A stretch of DNA of 40,423 nucleotides from Flavobacteriales bacterium (GCA_020437755.1 JAGQVX010000018.1:1-40423), one strand, 5' to 3'. Positions 15,845 through 24,528 are shown, numbered from the stretch's first letter. Translations and numbers: made by a program. The notes: generated by a model not told the origin, from the sequence alone.

Positions 15845-16624
15845 TTAGTCCTGATCAAGATTGTTGTCTTTCAAGTTGTGAGCGATCTTCACAAATTCGT
15901 TCCATAAGGCATCTTCCGGTGGAGGCGCTGTAATGCGCAAAGGGGTCTTCTTTACGGGGTGCACGAATTCTATTTGTCGGGCATGCAAATGGATCGACGC
16001 ATTCTTGTTGGTTCTCTTTGCGAAGTACTTAATGTCCCCTTTGATCGGACAACCAATGCTGGCCAGGGTAGACCGTATTTGGTGGTGCCGGCCGGTCTTT
16101 GGATAGATTTCCAGGAAGTAGTAATTGTTGCTGTGTCCAATCACCTTATACCTCAGTTCTGATTCTTTACGTCCCTCGCCCGGTTCGTCGTAACAATAAC
16201 TCTTGTTTTGAGCTTCGTTTTTCTTGAGGTAGTTAACAATGGTATCCTCCATCTTGGGGGGGCGATTTCGTACTACAGCCCAATACGTCTTTTGTACTTC
16301 CCGAAACTTGAACATATTGTGCAGGCGATTGAGGGCCTTGGTTGTACGTGCATAAAGTATGACCCCTGAAACCGGTCGGTCAAGTCGATGTACCGTGCCA
16401 ATAAAGGCCATCCCGGGCTTGTTGTACTTGACGCGGATGTAATTTTTGACCACTTCACACAAGGTGGCATCTCCTGAAATATCGCTCTGAACAATGTCGG
16501 AGTTGCGCTTGTTAACCGCCACGATGTGATTGTCTTCATAGAGCACACGAATGTTCTGCTCATCGGTCATCACAATGGGTTCCTTGGGTTGCTTTACCCA
16601 GCTATGGTCTTTCTTCAAAGCCAT
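15845..16624 (-). CDS. RNA pseudouridine synthase, RluA family
   Basis: A 259-residue (241 if started at the internal ATG at 16570) enzyme isomerising uridine in RNA. The catalytic motif HRLDRPVSGVILYART contains the invariant Asp. The family motif GRHHQIRSTLASIGCPIKGDIKYF and the C-terminal IHLHARQIEFVHPVKK are also clear. There is no S4 domain at the N-terminus, so it belongs to the short RluA-type group; the target base (rRNA or tRNA) cannot be told. It lies 48 nt downstream of panB on the same strand and is probably co-transcribed. Confidence 0.9.
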   Translation of the reverse strand: MALKKDHSWVKQPKEPIVMTDEQNIRVLYEDNHIVAVNKRNSDIVQSDISGDATLCEVVKNYIRVKYNKPGMAFIGTVHRLDRPVSGVILYARTTKALNRLHNMFKFREVQKTYWAVVRNRPPKMEDTIVNYLKKNEAQNKSYCYDEPGEGRKESELRYKVIGHSNNYYFLEIYPKTGRHHQIRSTLASIGCPIKGDIKYFAKRTNKNASIHLHARQIEFVHPVKKTPLRITAPPPEDALWNEFVKIAHNLKDNNLDQD

Positions 16625-16672
16625 GATCTTGTTGTGTTTTGGATCTCGGTGGATCCAGCTTGTTGGGTTCTA

Positions 16673-17488
16673 TTAATACTGTTCGCTTTCGTTGGGGAAG
16701 TCGTGCGACTTCACATCAGCTACGTACTGCTCAACAGCGGCACGCATTTGATCGCCCATATCGAGGTAGCGACGCAAAAAGCGCGGTGAAAACTCTTGGG
16801 TTATTCCCATCATGTCGTGCACCACGAGTACTTGTCCGTCTACTCCGCCCCCAGCTCCAATTCCGATGCAAGGAATACTCACTGAAGCAGCGACTTCCGT
16901 GGCAAGATCGGCCGGAATTTTCTCAAGTACAATGGCAAAGCACCCCGATTCTTCGAGGAGTTTGGCATCTTCCCTCAGGCGCTGGGCTTCCTCATCTTCC
17001 CGTGCACGCACCACATATGTTCCAAATTTATAAATCGATTGAGGGGTAAGTCCGAGGTGTCCCATCACAGGGATACCTGCGCTCAAAATACGATCTACCG
17101 ATTCAATAATCTCTCTTCCTCCCTCTAGTTTCACGGCGTGGCCACCACTTTCCTTCATAATGCGAATAGCAGAGGTAAGCGCCTCCTTTGAATTACCCTG
17201 GTAGGTTCCAAAGGGGAGGTCCACCACAACCAAACAACGTTGAACGCCTCGCACCACGCTGCTGGCATGATAAATCATCTGATCCAGCGTAATGGGCAAG
17301 GTAGTTTCGTGCCCGGCCATTACGTTCGAGGCACTGTCGCCTACCAAAATGACGTCAATCCCGGCCTGATCAATAATCTTAGCCATGGAGTAGTCATAGG
17401 CAGTAAGCATCGAGATCTTCTCTCCATGAAATTTCATATCGTGGAGCGTGCGGGTGGTTACGCGTCTGGTTTTTCCGTGTACAGACAT
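16673..17488 (-). CDS. panB: 3-methyl-2-oxobutanoate hydroxymethyltransferase
   Basis: A 271-residue enzyme of pantothenate (coenzyme A) synthesis that makes ketopantoate from 2-oxoisovalerate with 5,10-methylene-THF. Family motifs: [61 protein letters not shown] and [20 protein letters not shown]. Length is standard (260-280). It has its own promoter within the end of the alkB-like gene, and its stop is 48 nt before the pseudouridine synthase gene. panC and panD are not in the window. Confidence 0.96.
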   Translation of the reverse strand: MSVHGKTRRVTTRTLHDMKFHGEKISMLTAYDYSMAKIIDQAGIDVILVGDSASNVMAGHETTLPITLDQMIYHASSVVRGVQRCLVVVDLPFGTYQGNSKEALTSAIRIMKESGGHAVKLEGGREIIESVDRILSAGIPVMGHLGLTPQSIYKFGTYVVRAREDEEAQRLREDAKLLEESGCFAIVLEKIPADLATEVAASVSIPCIGIGAGGGVDGQVLVVHDMMGITQEFSPRFLRRYLDMGDQMRAAVEQYVADVKSHDFPNESEQY

Positions 17489-17505
17489 GAGATGAGGTAT
17501 TTCGA

Positions 17506-17538
17506 CAAATTTATAATTCTATTCGGGAACGCCTTCAA
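17506..17538 (-). promoter_or_regulatory. Promoter of panB
   Basis: Minus strand TTG (17538-17536), 22-nt spacer, TAAATTTG (17513-17506). The -7 box ends 17 nt before the panB ATG; the -33 element lies inside the last codons of the alkB-like gene. Confidence 0.65.
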
Positions 17539-18082
17539 TCCGGCGAAAGGTTAAATTAATTCGCGGTTCGAGAGGTCGTTTTGATTTTGGAATGCTGTGC
17601 TGAAAGCCTTCTTGAAAATGCTCCATCAACAGTAGGTCGCCGTCGTTTAATGCAGTTTTACACTTGAATCCTGCAGTCCCGCGCACGGCAAAGTTGCGGG
17701 TTTCTTCTGCGCTGATCGACGCAATCAAGCTCCTGTCCATTTCCCGTTCATTGTCCGAGTGCCAGCCCATGGAATCCTTGCCATTTCGGTAGTAGTTGCA
17801 CAAAACGCTGTTGAACGAAAACTGCAATTCAGCATTCAATCGGTCCATGATTTCCAAAAGAATGAGGGGTATTTCTGCGGCGTTTCTTGTGACTCCCGAG
17901 TAGGTGTATTCCGGTCCGTACCAGGCCGACAAGCGCGGTTCGGATACTTCCTTTCCGAAGAGTTTGATGTGGTGTTGTTTCCAGTCTATGGCATTCGCCA
18001 AATGGGAGACCAAACCCCGCTCTAAAAAAGATTCCCAAAGGATCAGCCGGCTTGCGCCCCGTTCCACAAGAACGCGTTTCAT
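17519..18082 (-). CDS. AlkB-like 2-oxoglutarate/Fe(II) dioxygenase
   Basis: A 187-residue protein when started at the ATG at 18082, which overlaps the stop of the antiporter gene (TGATG); a longer open frame upstream lies within that gene. It resembles the AlkB/ALKBH2-type nucleic-acid demethylases: SAWYGPEYTYSG, NSVLCNYYRNGKDSMGWHSDNE with the HxD iron ligands, and SLIASISAEETRNF. The distal iron His is in HSIPKSKR and the oxoglutarate-binding Arg in EPRINLTFRRI. It would repair alkylated bases. The segment SHLANAIDW is encoded by a copy of the dispersed 15-mer. Probably in one transcript with tatA and the antiporter gene. Confidence 0.92.
   Translation of the reverse strand: MKRVLVERGASRLILWESFLERGLVSHLANAIDWKQHHIKLFGKEVSEPRLSAWYGPEYTYSGVTRNAAEIPLILLEIMDRLNAELQFSFNSVLCNYYRNGKDSMGWHSDNEREMDRSLIASISAEETRNFAVRGTAGFKCKTALNDGDLLLMEHFQEGFQHSIPKSKRPLEPRINLTFRRIEGVPE
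17990..18004 (+). repeat. Dispersed 15-mer GGCATTCGCCAAATG, copy 4 (inside alkB-like gene)
   Basis: Exact copy; on the coding (minus) strand read as His-Leu-Ala-Asn-Ala. Confidence 0.9.
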
Positions 18083-19029
18083 CAAATGACCAGAAAGGTA
18101 ATATAGGCTACATAGCTCGCCAGGAGAATCAGCCCGTCGATACGTCCGATTTTGCCTTTGAAAAACATCATCGGGAAGAGGAGTAGGGCAACTCCAAGAA
18201 CCCAAAAGTAATCCCAATGCATTACCGTATCTGAAATGGGCAACGAGCCTGTCATGGCTGTAACACCCAAAACTCCCAGTAAATTGAAGATGTTGGAACC
18301 TACAAGGTTTCCTAGTGAGATGTCGCTCTGTTTTCGGAATGCCGCAATGCCTGAAGCTGCCAACTCAGGTACCGAAGTTCCAAATGCCACAACGGTCACC
18401 CCAATCACATGATCTGAAACTCCAAATTGGGTGGCGACACCAATGGCGCCTTCAAGAAACCACTCCGAGCCAAAATACAATCCCACGCACCCCACACCTA
18501 TTAATCCCAGCAATTTCCAGTACGCCTGTCCGGCAACTTTGGTAAACTCTTCCGTTTCCTCCATATGCTCACGGTCGGCCGCCTGCATGCGTGACCGTAC
18601 AATGAGGTAGATCGTAAATAGGGCCAGGGTAGCCGTGAAAATCAACCCATCGAGAAAACTGAGTCGACCGTCGAGGGAGAAGATGTAAAAGGCAAGGGTG
18701 GCAATAAGCATCATGGGCCAGTCCTGGCGCAGTACCTGTCGGTCTACGGTAATTGGGAAAATGAGTACCGTGATGGCCAATACCAATCCCAAATTGGCAA
18801 TGTTTGAACCGATCACGTTCCCTACACAAATCTCCGGACTTCCCTGCCAAACAGCCTGGAGGCTGGCAAACAATTCAGGGGCAGATGTGCCTATGGAAAC
18901 GACGGTAAGTCCAACAACGAGCGGAGATATTTTGGCCTTGAGTGCCAATCCAGCGGCCCCACGAACCAACAACTCACCACCTACCATGAGGATGGCAAAT
19001 CCGGCTAAAAGTAGAAGGTAAATGCTCAT
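18082..19029 (-). CDS. Calcium/sodium antiporter (CaCA family, YrbG-like)
   Basis: A 315-residue inner-membrane exchanger with ten predicted membrane segments and the two inverted alpha repeats that form the ion site: GTSAPELFASLQAVW with GNVIGSNIANLGLV in the first half, and GTSVPELAASGIAAF with GNLVGSNIFNLLGV in the second. Length is typical of the prokaryotic YrbG branch. It overlaps tatA upstream by 4 nt (ATGA) and the AlkB-like gene downstream by one base. Such packing suggests one transcript with no clear functional link. Confidence 0.94.
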   Translation of the reverse strand: MSIYLLLLAGFAILMVGGELLVRGAAGLALKAKISPLVVGLTVVSIGTSAPELFASLQAVWQGSPEICVGNVIGSNIANLGLVLAITVLIFPITVDRQVLRQDWPMMLIATLAFYIFSLDGRLSFLDGLIFTATLALFTIYLIVRSRMQAADREHMEETEEFTKVAGQAYWKLLGLIGVGCVGLYFGSEWFLEGAIGVATQFGVSDHVIGVTVVAFGTSVPELAASGIAAFRKQSDISLGNLVGSNIFNLLGVLGVTAMTGSLPISDTVMHWDYFWVLGVALLLFPMMFFKGKIGRIDGLILLASYVAYITFLVI

Positions 19030-19247
19030 TTAGTAGGATCGACTTGGTCTTTGATGTTCTTGGCAGCCTGATCGATTTCCTTTTTCACATCTTTCGTGCT
19101 GTCCATGATTTCACTCTGGATCTCCTGGGTAGCGTCTTTGAATTGACGGTAAGCCCGGCCTAGCGTTCGTGCCAGACTAGGAATGCTCTTCGCTCCGAAG
19201 AACATCAGGTAGATGACGAAAATGACGAATATTTCAGCGGCTCCCAC
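19026..19247 (-). CDS. tatA: Twin-arginine translocase subunit TatA/TatB
   Basis: A 73-residue protein with one N-terminal membrane helix (AAEIFVIFVIYLMFFGAKSIP), the FGAKSIPSLARTLGRAYRQFKDA hinge and amphipathic helix, and a charged tail. This is the TatA/E pattern; the short tail argues against a true TatB. It forms the pore that moves folded proteins across the inner membrane. The start must be the GTG at 19247, because the next ATG would cut the membrane helix. A TAATTTTG box lies only 5 nt upstream, so the mRNA may be nearly leaderless. Confidence 0.9.
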   Translation of the reverse strand: MGAAEIFVIFVIYLMFFGAKSIPSLARTLGRAYRQFKDATQEIQSEIMDSTKDVKKEIDQAAKNIKDQVDPTK

Positions 19248-19251
19248 GGCG

Positions 19252-19259
19252 CAAAATTA
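19252..19259 (-). promoter_or_regulatory. -7 box directly upstream of tatA (TAATTTTG)
   Basis: Exact TAnnTTTG match ending 5 nt from the GTG start, implying a leaderless or near-leaderless transcript. Confidence 0.5.
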
Positions 19260-19383
19260 CACTTTTGTGCGGTTCAACCTTCATTCAACGAATCATTTAC
19301 TCGGTGCACCGGGGATGTTCCGCTTAAGAAGTCGTTTGCAAGGGATGGTATGGGTTTTTCGGTCGTGTTGGGATCACTCCCGG

Positions 19384-19398
19384 CATTTGGCGAATGCC
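19384..19398 (-). repeat. Dispersed 15-mer GGCATTCGCCAAATG, copy 5 (intergenic)
   Basis: Exact copy beyond the secDF terminator. Two extra bases make it a perfect inverted repeat: GGCATT (19382-19387), five central bases, AATGCC (19393-19398). Confidence 0.9.
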
Positions 19399-19446
19399 TG
19401 CAAAAAGGTAAAAGAAAACGTTCCCGGAGTAGCGACTATCTGTTGT

Positions 19447-19485
19447 AAAAAAGAAAAGCCGCTCTGAATAACAGAACGGCTTTTC
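19447..19485 (-). terminator. Rho-independent terminator of secDF
   Basis: Stem GAAAAGCCG (19453-19461) / CGGCTTTTC (19477-19485), extended by TCTG/CAGA. On the minus strand it is followed by a T run, 19 nt after the secDF stop codon. Confidence 0.9.
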
Positions 19486-19504
19486 GTATGATTTCTTGAA
19501 GCAA

Positions 19505-22500
19505 TTAATTTCCGGAATCGGAATTCTTTGACAAGTCAATTACAGAAGGAGTTGCAATGAACAACGATGAGTATGTTCCCACAACAACACCTACCATCAA
19601 GGCAAATGCGAACCCTTTAATGTCATTTCCACCGAAGATGAAAATAGTAAGGAGCACGACAAATGTTGAAAGTGAAGTGTTAATAGTACGGCTCAACGTA
19701 CTGTTCAAGGCGTTGTTAATGACCACTTTCGGATCACTCTTCACGTGCTCACCGAGGTATTCACGGATACGGTCAAATACAACCACCGTATCGTTGATCG
19801 AATAACCAATTACCGTCAATATCGCTGCGATGAATGCCTGGTTGATTTCCATGCTGAATGGCAGGATACCCCAGAAAATCGAGAACAAAGACAATACGAT
19901 CAAAACGTCGTGAATCATGGCAACCAATGCACCCACGCCGTATTGCCATTTGCGGAATCGCACAAAGATGTACAAGAAGATTACGAGGAGCGACAATATT
20001 GTAGCGTTTCGTGCACCACGGCGGAAGTCATCTGAGATAGATGGATCCACATTGATTACCTCTTCCGGTTCGTATTCACCAAATGGAGCTAAACCAGCCT
20101 CAAGCGCCTGTCCGATCTTGATATCCTTGTCGGGATCATCACTATTGATCATGAAGGTCGTTTGAATCTTGTACTTTGTTCCAGATGATCCAACTGTTTG
20201 AATGGTTGGATTTCCTTTGTTTCCATCTTCGGTAAAGGCAACAGCCAACGATTCACGCAGTTCTGTGTCGTTTACTTCATTCTTGAATTCAACTGTGAAT
20301 GAACTACCACCTTCGAAGTCAATACCGTAGTCCAGACCGCGAGTGGACAGCGAAACTATACCGATCACAATCACCAATCCGGAGATACCGTAGAACAACT
20401 TACGCTTACCAATGAAATTGTAGTTGATGTTGGTGAACCAGTTTTTGGTCATTTCGGTGTAGAAACTGATAGGCTTCTTCTTTTCAAGTCGGCTGAAGAA
20501 AATCAGACGAGTAATGATAATCGCTGAGAACAACGATGTGAAGATACCTGTGATCAAGGTAGTCGCAAAACCTTTAATCGGACCGGCACCGAAAGCAAAC
20601 AGGATGATTGCTGTCAGCAAAGTCGTGATGTTCGCATCGATAATCGCCGAGTAGGCTTTTTGATAACCTTCTTTCAACGCAACGCCCAGACCTTTACCAT
20701 GGCGCATTTCCTCACGGATACGCTCATAGATCAGTACGTTAGCATCTACCGCCATACCGATGGTCAAAACGATACCTGCGATTCCCGGAAGGGTCAATGC
20801 AGCTCCAAGTGAAGCCAATGCACCAATCAGGAAGAAGAGGTTTGCAATCAAGGCGATGTTGGATACCACACCTGCACCTTTGTAGTAGAAAATCATATAC
20901 ACCAAAATCACACACAATGCGATAATGAACGACATGATACCGGCGTTGATGTTGGCTTCACCCAAAGATGGTCCAACAGTGTATTCGTCAACAACTTTCG
21001 CTGGAGCAGGAAGTGAACCGGCCTTCAACAGACTAGCCAAACCTTCAGCTTCAGCAAGTTTTTCATTCGTGCTGCGGTTACCACCCATGGTGATTCGTGA
21101 GCTACCGTCGGTAATCGGCTCGTTCACAGAAGGAGCTGAATATACCAGGCTATCCATTACTACCGCAATCTGACGCTTGTTGTCAGCTGCTGCAATCTGA
21201 GTCATTTCAGCCCAAATCGGAGCACCTACTGCTGCGTCCATTGACATGGTTACAATAGGCTCACCGTAGTCGAAGTCGGCACGAGCATTGGTAATGGCTG
21301 AACCGTTCAAACGAGGCTTCCCGCCATTGTCGTCCTTAATCATGTACAATCCGTACATGTCACGACCATCGTTTGAGGTAGTTTCAGGCTGGGCGCTCCA
21401 CAACAGACGAAGATCGCCTGGAAGTGCTGCCTGAGCTTCTTTTGAATTCAGAAGTTTGGTTACTTCAGCCATGTCGCTTTCAAGCGCATAACCGGCAACG
21501 CAAGAGCGTGGATCCTGATTGATGTTCAAGAGCGCAAACAATGGGTTCTTGAGCCGTTGAGTAGCGATATCTTCTTCTGATGCTTCCGCATCTGCAGGCT
21601 CATCGAGATCCGTTGGATCCAGAATGTCATTCAATGTAGAATCTACAGGTTCTGTTTGTGTCAAATCCTCCTGAGCAACGTCGGCATCAACATCGGTTGA
21701 TGTAGAGTCTGCTGGTGTTTCTACAAACAATTCCGGGTGCATAGCTTTACCCAGTGCATTGTTGGCCTGAATCAACGCTCCAAACGCTTCACCAGTTCGG
21801 TATACATTCCAAAACTCGAGGTTCGCAGTACTTTTGAGTCGCTTAAGAACCGTCTCGCGGTCCTTTACACCCGGAAGTTCAACGATAATACGTCCTGAGA
21901 TAGATTGCTTTTGAACGTTAGGTTGAGCAACACCAAATTGGTCAATACGCTTCTTGATGATGTTCTCGGTATTGTCAATGGCTTGCTTGGCCTCCTCACG
22001 AAGAATGCTGAAGATCTCGTCGTTGGTGCTGCGAGCGGGAAACATTTCTTTTGTCTCCTGCTTGTGGAAGATCCTCCACAATTCGATATCCGTTCCCTGA
22101 TCATTCCATGCACGTTCGAACAACGTGATGTAGTCGGCGTCATCTTCTTGTTGGAGTTTTTTTGCTTCCTCTACAGCAGTTAAAAACGCTGGAGTCTTGT
22201 CATAGTCACTCAGTGCGATTACCAAATCTGGCAAAGACACTTCCAGTGTCACGCTCATTCCACCCCTCAAATCCAGTCCGAGATTGAGCTCACGCTGCTT
22301 AACTTCCTCATAGGTCAATCCAATGACCGGAACCACTTCAACTTTGCTGCTGTCGCGAAGATACTTGTCGCGAAGACCGTCGAGCTGAGAGCTCACTTCC
22401 GTTTCTGAAAGTGTCCCAATCGCTTTGAGCGAGTCTCCATACAAGCTCGTGACATATTCCGAAGCCTTGTTCTCATAGCTGCGAGAAACCAAGCTCAACG

Positions 22501-22567
22501 AAAGGATGTACAAAGCTGCAAGGGCAAGAAGAATGGTAAACAGCCAAATGGCACTCTTGTTTTGCAT
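19505..22567 (-). CDS. secDF: Protein translocase SecDF, fused
   Basis: A 1020-residue fusion of SecD and SecF, the proton-driven partner of SecYEG that pulls exported proteins into the periplasm. The N-terminus has one membrane helix, then the SecD head (LGLDLRGGMSVTLEVSLP, IIVELPGVKDRE). Five SecD membrane helices follow with PGIAGIVLTIGMAVDANVLIYERIREE. After about residue 720 comes SecF (GLDYGIDFEGGSSFTVEF) with YSINDTVVVFDRIRE. Fusion is normal in Bacteroidota. Unusual is an acidic, Asp/Glu/Thr-rich insert of about 50 residues in the SecD periplasmic domain (roughly 280-335). It has its own promoter and a strong terminator. Confidence 0.96.
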   Translation of the reverse strand: MQNKSAIWLFTILLALAALYILSLSLVSRSYENKASEYVTSLYGDSLKAIGTLSETEVSSQLDGLRDKYLRDSSKVEVVPVIGLTYEEVKQRELNLGLDLRGGMSVTLEVSLPDLVIALSDYDKTPAFLTAVEEAKKLQQEDDADYITLFERAWNDQGTDIELWRIFHKQETKEMFPARSTNDEIFSILREEAKQAIDNTENIIKKRIDQFGVAQPNVQKQSISGRIIVELPGVKDRETVLKRLKSTANLEFWNVYRTGEAFGALIQANNALGKAMHPELFVETPADSTSTDVDADVAQEDLTQTEPVDSTLNDILDPTDLDEPADAEASEEDIATQRLKNPLFALLNINQDPRSCVAGYALESDMAEVTKLLNSKEAQAALPGDLRLLWSAQPETTSNDGRDMYGLYMIKDDNGGKPRLNGSAITNARADFDYGEPIVTMSMDAAVGAPIWAEMTQIAAADNKRQIAVVMDSLVYSAPSVNEPITDGSSRITMGGNRSTNEKLAEAEGLASLLKAGSLPAPAKVVDEYTVGPSLGEANINAGIMSFIIALCVILVYMIFYYKGAGVVSNIALIANLFFLIGALASLGAALTLPGIAGIVLTIGMAVDANVLIYERIREEMRHGKGLGVALKEGYQKAYSAIIDANITTLLTAIILFAFGAGPIKGFATTLITGIFTSLFSAIIITRLIFFSRLEKKKPISFYTEMTKNWFTNINYNFIGKRKLFYGISGLVIVIGIVSLSTRGLDYGIDFEGGSSFTVEFKNEVNDTELRESLAVAFTEDGNKGNPTIQTVGSSGTKYKIQTTFMINSDDPDKDIKIGQALEAGLAPFGEYEPEEVINVDPSISDDFRRGARNATILSLLVIFLYIFVRFRKWQYGVGALVAMIHDVLIVLSLFSIFWGILPFSMEINQAFIAAILTVIGYSINDTVVVFDRIREYLGEHVKSDPKVVINNALNSTLSRTINTSLSTFVVLLTIFIFGGNDIKGFAFALMVGVVVGTYSSLFIATPSVIDLSKNSDSGN

Positions 22568-22602
22568 GTTACCTTTATTAACAGTTTAGAATTACGAAGG
22601 CG

Positions 22603-22610
22603 CAAATATA
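22603..22610 (-). promoter_or_regulatory. -7 box of secDF (TATATTTG)
   Basis: Exact TAnnTTTG on the minus strand, 35 nt upstream of the secDF ATG. A TTG lies 24 nt further upstream. It is back-to-back with the box of the divergent gene at 22622. Confidence 0.65.
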
Positions 22611-22621
22611 CTCAAACAACC

Positions 22622-22629
22622 TATTTTTG
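22622..22629 (+). promoter_or_regulatory. -7 box of the DUF4159 gene (TATTTTTG)
   Basis: Exact TAnnTTTG on the plus strand, overlapping the divergent secDF promoter region; the leader to the ATG at 22713 would be about 75 nt. Confidence 0.55.
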
Positions 22630-22712
22630 CGAAACAATTTGTGCAATAGACTAATGTGGCTTCGCACAGCGTTTTAGTTGCGCCCGTTTTATTGCACCTG
22701 CTGATTACGACA

Positions 22713-23384
22713 ATGAGAACATTTTGTTTGCTTTTTATAGCCTCACTTTTTTCCTTCATGACCCATGCTCAGAATAAGGGTTCCTATCAAGTTGCTGTGC
22801 TTCAGTATAATGGGGGAGGGGATTGGTATTCAAATCCCACCAGTATTCCCAATCTGATTGCGTTCTGCAACGAGAATCTGGGCACTTCCATCCAGGAAGA
22901 CCCTCCCTATGTGGAGGTCGGGAGTCCAGATTTATACAACTATCCGCTGGTACACATGACCGGACACGGAAACGTGGTTTTTTCCAATTCGGAGGTTGAG
23001 AATCTGCGCAACTACCTCATTGGTGGAGGATTTCTTCACATTAGTGATAACTATGGGATGGATCCGTTTGTGAGAACACAAATGAAGCGGGTGTTTCCGG
23101 AATTGGAGTTTGTTGAACTTCCGTTTGGCCATCCGATTTATCATCAGAAATACAACTTTCCCAACGGTTTGCCCAAGGTTCATGAGCACGATAATGGCGC
23201 TCCGCAGGGCTTTGGATTGATCTATGAAGGAAGGTTGGTGTGTTTCTACGACTACGAATGCGACCTGGGCGATGGCTGGGAAGACTGGGAAGTGCACAAG
23301 GACTCAGAAGAAACCCGTCAGCGAGCCCTTCAAATGGGGGCCAACATTGTGGAATTTGCCCTGTTTGGTTCGGAAGAAGAATAA
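22713..23384 (+). CDS. DUF4159 domain-containing exported protein
   Basis: A 223-residue protein when started at the ATG at 22713, which gives a good signal peptide (MRTFCLLFIASLFSFMTHAQ); a GTG at 22656 is in frame but would bury the signal. The mature part has the DUF4159 look, a glutamine-amidotransferase-like alpha/beta fold: VAVLQYNGGGDWYSNP, YPLVHMTGHGNVVFS, LRNYLIGGGFLHISDNYG, PFGHPIYH. The catalytic triad of true amidotransferases is not evident. In other Bacteroidota such genes sit near MoxR/DUF58/VWA genes, but none are here. Function unknown. Confidence 0.85.
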   Translation: MRTFCLLFIASLFSFMTHAQNKGSYQVAVLQYNGGGDWYSNPTSIPNLIAFCNENLGTSIQEDPPYVEVGSPDLYNYPLVHMTGHGNVVFSNSEVENLRNYLIGGGFLHISDNYGMDPFVRTQMKRVFPELEFVELPFGHPIYHQKYNFPNGLPKVHEHDNGAPQGFGLIYEGRLVCFYDYECDLGDGWEDWEVHKDSEETRQRALQMGANIVEFALFGSEEE

Positions 23385-23386
23385 TG

Positions 23387-23890
23387 CTAGCGTGGTGGCA
23401 AATTGACCGAATCACTATCGGGCTTGTGGTAGCCATTGACGTAGTCAAAAGCCATTTTTCCAAAAACTATAAAATAGTAGTAACGTCCCTTCCTAGCGCG
23501 TACGGCGGCGATCAGACTGAAAACTACGTATAGTAGGTTCATGACGATCACAAAAGCCAGGTACATGAGGTACTCTTCACCCCATTGCGCATCACCACCG
23601 CCTTCATGTTCGATAATATTGCTGAATGTCCAGAACACCAGTCCGGCATTGAGCAGCGATGTGGGGATTTGCGATAGCAGGGATTGCAAGGCGTGAAAGT
23701 GCACAAACGCACTTCGATCGCGATTTACAAAGTAGTAAATTACCGAGGCTATCAGATTAATGACAGGCAAGGGAAGACCGGCCGCAAGGGACGCAAACAT
23801 CATAAGATATGCGCCCATTGCGTCGTCTTTCTCCTTATCGCTCAGCTCATGTGGCTGGGCAAGGTTCGTTTCGTCCTGATCCAGTATCAT
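23387..23890 (-). CDS. DUF4870 domain-containing membrane protein
   Basis: A 167-residue inner-membrane protein with about four hydrophobic segments: a short acidic cytosolic N-terminus, then AYLMMFASLAAGLPLPVINLIASVIYYF. The DUF4870 landmarks follow (FVNRDRSAFVHFHALQSLL, YYFIVFGKMAFDYVNGYH). Its function is not known. The start overlaps the stop of the upstream DUF4389 gene by 4 nt, so they are co-expressed and may act together. It converges on the DUF4159 gene with only 2 nt between stop codons. Confidence 0.85.
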   Translation of the reverse strand: MILDQDETNLAQPHELSDKEKDDAMGAYLMMFASLAAGLPLPVINLIASVIYYFVNRDRSAFVHFHALQSLLSQIPTSLLNAGLVFWTFSNIIEHEGGGDAQWGEEYLMYLAFVIVMNLLYVVFSLIAAVRARKGRYYYFIVFGKMAFDYVNGYHKPDSDSVNLPPR

Positions 23891-24477
23891 GGATTCTCAG
23901 CACCGCTGAATGGCGGATACTCGTCGTTCATATACATCATGAAGAAATTCACACGTGTGCTCCAGCGGATGGTGTCTACCACAAACTTGAACATACCCTC
24001 GGGGTACTTTCCGGTGAAAAGTACAGCCCAAAACGCAATGAAAATGATGAAGTAGCATGCAATGCCGCGGAACATCAGGATAAATGCGTGGGGAAGCAAA
24101 ACATAGAAGAACCCAAACAACGTACGAAGAAGAACACTTCCACGGCTGTTGGATTCAGGATATTCGGCTTCAAGCGTTACCCCGGGCATCTGCGCACTCA
24201 TTCCAAATGGTGGATATTCATCGCGCAAATTGAGCAAACTGGCGTTGAGTCGAAGGTTCCAGCGCTGAAAATTCATCTGGAAATCCCACCAACTGCGGGG
24301 GTGCTTTCCGGTAAACATAATGACCCAAAAAGTGAGGAAATTCAAGAATGCCGAAGCAATCATAATGAAGTAGAGAATAAAAACATGTGGAAGAGCAATG
24401 TAAATAGCTCCGAAGAAGGTTCGCAAAAGCAGCTGTCCGCGAGAATAGCTCTCCTGCCGTTCAATTGAAAGTTTCAT
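23887..24477 (-). CDS. DUF4389 domain-containing membrane protein (two repeats)
   Basis: A 196-residue protein from the ATG at 24477 (MKLSIERQESYSRGQLLLRT); a further open stretch to 24525 is not conserved-looking. It contains two tandem DUF4389 units. Each begins with S-R-G-x-x-L-L-R-T-x-F-G, has two hydrophobic segments, then F-W-x-x-x-F-T-G-K-x-P and a C-terminal D-E-Y-P-P-F box (residues about 1-95 and 105-196). The internal repeat suggests duplication of a two-helix module. Function unknown; it precedes and overlaps the DUF4870 gene. Confidence 0.85.
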   Translation of the reverse strand: MKLSIERQESYSRGQLLLRTFFGAIYIALPHVFILYFIMIASAFLNFLTFWVIMFTGKHPRSWWDFQMNFQRWNLRLNASLLNLRDEYPPFGMSAQMPGVTLEAEYPESNSRGSVLLRTLFGFFYVLLPHAFILMFRGIACYFIIFIAFWAVLFTGKYPEGMFKFVVDTIRWSTRVNFFMMYMNDEYPPFSGAENP

Positions 24478-24528
24478 GTTGATAGGTATTGGTGCACCCC
24501 AATGATACGAAAAAGAGCAAATCAATGA

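Noticed and set aside
18083..18217. Upstream extension of the AlkB-like frame
   Set aside because: Overlaps the antiporter gene and has no family similarity; the ATG at 18082 overlaps the previous stop as usual here.
19941..19955. CATTTGCGGAATCGC as another 15-mer copy
   Set aside because: Four mismatches from the word; within chance.
20071..20085. GTATTCACCAAATGG-like stretch as a 15-mer copy
   Set aside because: Three mismatches and part of an ordinary SecF coding segment.
23809..24468. 219-codon plus-strand open frame
   Set aside because: Antisense to the DUF4870 and DUF4389 genes, which have clear membrane topology and overlap each other by ATGA.
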